DNA of 5,796 bases from Hyphomicrobiales bacterium (GTDB taxonomy: Bacteria; Pseudomonadota; Alphaproteobacteria; Rhizobiales; Devosiaceae), in NCBI GenBank assembly GCA_015487985.1, contig WFOP01000305.1, positions 1-5,796 of the forward strand, given 5' to 3'. Below are positions 4,707 to 5,796 of the stretch, one piece after another; within the stretch, counting starts at the first letter, position 1, and every line of letters begins with the position of its first letter. The position numbers and the translations under genes are program-made. The notes beneath the pieces were generated by a model that worked only from the letters and a program-made list of their open reading frames with translations, was not told the DNA's origin and did no database searches.

Positions 4707-5141
4707 ATGACACGCAAGACACTTATCGCCACCGCAATTGCAGCTTTGATTTCCATTAGTGCAGCGCCAACAATGGCCAACGAAATTTTTATTGACCAGT
4801 TTGGTTTTGGTAATGCAACCGGGGGCAGTCAGGTTGGTTTTGGCAATACAATCGGCATGAACCAGTGGGGCGCTTTCAACACCGGTGCCGCCAACCAGTT
4901 TGGCGACGGCAATGTTGCAGGGTTTGGTCAGGTTGGCGTAAACAACTCCGCTGAAAGCTGGCAGAACGGTAATTTCAATCAGGCCGGCGTTGCCCAGTTT
5001 GGTGAAGATCACACTTCAGTTATGTCCCAGGACGGGAACGGCAACACGGTTGTTGGTGTTCAGGTTGGTCAGGGTTGTTCAGCTGACGTGGCCCAATCCG
5101 GTTCAGGTAACGTATCTGCCTTTGTTCAGGTTTGCGGCTAA
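4707..5141 (+). CDS. Curlin-repeat (CsgA/CsgB-like) amyloid fibre subunit
   Basis: A 144-residue secreted protein starting at ATG 4707, with AGGAGA 6 nt upstream; an upstream in-frame GTG at 4632 would bury the signal peptide and has no comparable site. Residues 1-24 are a signal peptide (MTRKTL, hydrophobic core, PTMA before NEIF). Nearly all the rest is an 11-residue repeat: Gln at 31, 42, 53, 64, 75, 86, 97, 108, 119, 130 and 141; Gly two residues later in ten of eleven units; Asn five residues later in eight of ten. This is the Q-x-G-x-x-N core of the curlin repeat, where Gln and Asn stack in a cross-beta structure, so an extracellular amyloid fibre is the likely product. Cys124 and Cys143 replace ladder residues. 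Major (CsgA) and nucleator (CsgB) roles cannot be separated by sequence alone, so no symbol is given. It is followed by a CsgH-like gene. Confidence 0.88.
   Translation: MTRKTLIATAIAALISISAAPTMANEIFIDQFGFGNATGGSQVGFGNTIGMNQWGAFNTGAANQFGDGNVAGFGQVGVNNSAESWQNGNFNQAGVAQFGEDHTSVMSQDGNGNTVVGVQVGQGCSADVAQSGSGNVSAFVQVCG
4797..5138 (+). repeat. 33-bp coding repeat array (11-residue curlin units)
   Basis: Ten complete 33-bp units (4797-5126) and a truncated eleventh encode the Gln ladder. Ten of the eleven ladder Gln codons are CAG; Q130 is CAA. Units are strongly diverged outside the Gln, Gly and Asn codons, so this is an old array kept in register by protein structure rather than a recent tandem duplication. 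Confidence 0.85.
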
Positions 5142-5161
5142 TCCCAAACCAAATTCAGCCA

Positions 5162-5187
5162 GCCGGGAAAAGAGTTCTTTTCCCGGC
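5162..5187 (+). promoter_or_regulatory. Strong intergenic hairpin between the subunit and chaperone genes
   Basis: GCCGGGAAAAG (5162-5172) and CTTTTCCCGGC (5177-5187) are perfect 11-bp complements around the loop AGTT. No T run follows (GTCGGCTCCCCG), so it is not a standard terminator. It starts 20 nt after the stop of the curlin-like gene and ends 45 nt before the chaperone start. A 3'-end stabilising or processing hairpin, or partial attenuator, would give more subunit than chaperone; that role is inferred. Confidence 0.7.
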
Positions 5188-5232
5188 GTCGGCTCCCCGT
5201 TCATTCAAAAATTCAAATAAAGGAGACGACAG

Positions 5233-5688
5233 ATGTTAAACCGCAATAAACGCCTGACCGCCGCCCTGGTTTCTCTGGCTATCGGACTTGGTGCCGGCTC
5301 AATTGCAATTGGTGCCGCTGCGGACGGTCATCAGGGTGGTAATGCAGACGATATGAGCGTTGGCTCAATCATCGAGGATGCAATTGATTTCTCCAGTGGT
5401 CCGGTGCAGTGCCAAATTCTGGCCAGCTCAAAAGATGGTCGCATGGTGCTTGAAAGCGTGGTTCACGCCGAGATGCCGGTTACAGGTTCCTATGTGCTTC
5501 AGGTTGCCAGTGTTGGGGGGCCAAACCGCTCGCGCATTCAGCAGGGGGGCAATTTTGCCGCCGATCTGGATGAAGCCACAACATTGAACAAATTGATGTT
5601 GGGCAGTCATGGTGCAAGCTATGATGTGAGCCTGAAACTGTCGGTCAATGGCACGTTCGTGGAATGTGCTGAAAAAATCGCCGCTTAA
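5233..5688 (+). CDS. csgH: CsgH-like curli assembly chaperone
   Basis: A 151-residue exported protein. Residues 1-30 form a signal peptide (MLNRNKRL, hydrophobic core, IGAAA before DGH), placing it in the periplasm. The mature domain (about 55-148) matches what I recall of alphaproteobacterial CsgH: VQCQILASSKDGRMVLESVV (58-77), MPVTGSYVLQVASVGG (81-96), RSRIQQGGNFAADL (99-112), LGSHGASYDVSLKL (123-136) and FVECAEK (142-148). CsgH and the enterobacterial CsgC share a small immunoglobulin-like beta fold and stop curli subunits polymerising before export. CsgC carries a CxC motif; here only its first Cys appears in place (CQI, Cys60), and Cys60 with Cys145 could form a disulfide. A 25-residue acidic, glycine-rich linker separates signal and domain. 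The ribosome site AAAGGAGA lies 6 nt before the ATG. It follows the curlin-like gene by 91 nt, which supports both assignments. Confidence 0.87.
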   Translation: MLNRNKRLTAALVSLAIGLGAGSIAIGAAADGHQGGNADDMSVGSIIEDAIDFSSGPVQCQILASSKDGRMVLESVVHAEMPVTGSYVLQVASVGGPNRSRIQQGGNFAADLDEATTLNKLMLGSHGASYDVSLKLSVNGTFVECAEKIAA

Positions 5689-5738
5689 GTTCAGGCAAAA
5701 TCGTTTGAATTCTTTTTTAAGATACCGCTCAAAGCATT

Positions 5739-5770
5739 AAAGGACTTCGCTGAGGTGAAGTCCTTTATTT
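5739..5770 (+). terminator. Rho-independent-like terminator after the amyloid operon
   Basis: AAAGGACTTC (5739-5748) and GAAGTCCTTT (5757-5766) form a 10-bp stem; a further C-G pair and G-T wobble can shorten the loop to TGAG. TTTATTT spans the end of the stem and the bases after it. It lies 50 nt after the CsgH stop. The stem begins with AAA on the other side, so it may also work for a gene converging from the right. Confidence 0.75.
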
Positions 5771-5796
5771 GTTCAGGCGTTCCATTTTTTTAAAAA

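Overview
The window looks like chromosomal DNA of an alphaproteobacterium, probably a free-living or marine type. The best pointers are a CsgH-type curli chaperone (a family known mainly from Alphaproteobacteria), an ArsR/SRPBCC regulator-effector pair of a kind common in that class, and AAGGAG-type ribosome binding sites. Base composition is roughly balanced, and genus cannot be read from this stretch. No RNA gene, CRISPR array, insertion sequence or phage gene was seen.

Layout, left to right: (i) a small two-helix membrane protein (67-291, +). (ii) A likely two-gene operon (398-2296, +): a fold-type IV D-amino-acid aminotransferase, then 18 nt later a secreted protein with an N-terminal LprI-like lysozyme-inhibitor domain and a C-terminal RsiV-like (DUF3298) domain. 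(iii) A minus-strand block (2293-4533): a small GNAT-like acetyltransferase whose end overlaps the secreted protein's end by 4 bp, a fumarylacetoacetate-hydrolase-family enzyme, and an ArsR regulator followed 10 nt later by an SRPBCC/AHSA1 protein. (iv) A plus-strand amyloid operon (4707-5688): a curlin-repeat subunit and a CsgH-like chaperone, with a strong hairpin between the genes and a terminator-like hairpin after the second.

The most striking element is the curlin-like subunit. Glutamine recurs exactly every 11 residues from Q31 to Q141 (eleven Gln, no insertion or deletion), with Gly at +2 and usually Asn at +5, so almost the whole mature protein is an amyloid ladder. Only about six residues precede the ladder after the predicted signal peptide, and two cysteines replace ladder residues near the C-terminus. 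CsgH-type proteins hold curli subunits soluble in the periplasm, so this pair probably makes a functional extracellular amyloid. The export genes (csgG, csgE, csgF) are not in the window.

Other points of interest: one secreted protein combines two domain families each tied separately to lysozyme; the ArsR gene has an 18-bp inverted-repeat operator covering its start codon and -10 region, consistent with autorepression and a nearly leaderless mRNA; and several inverted or direct repeats in intergenic DNA have no assigned role.
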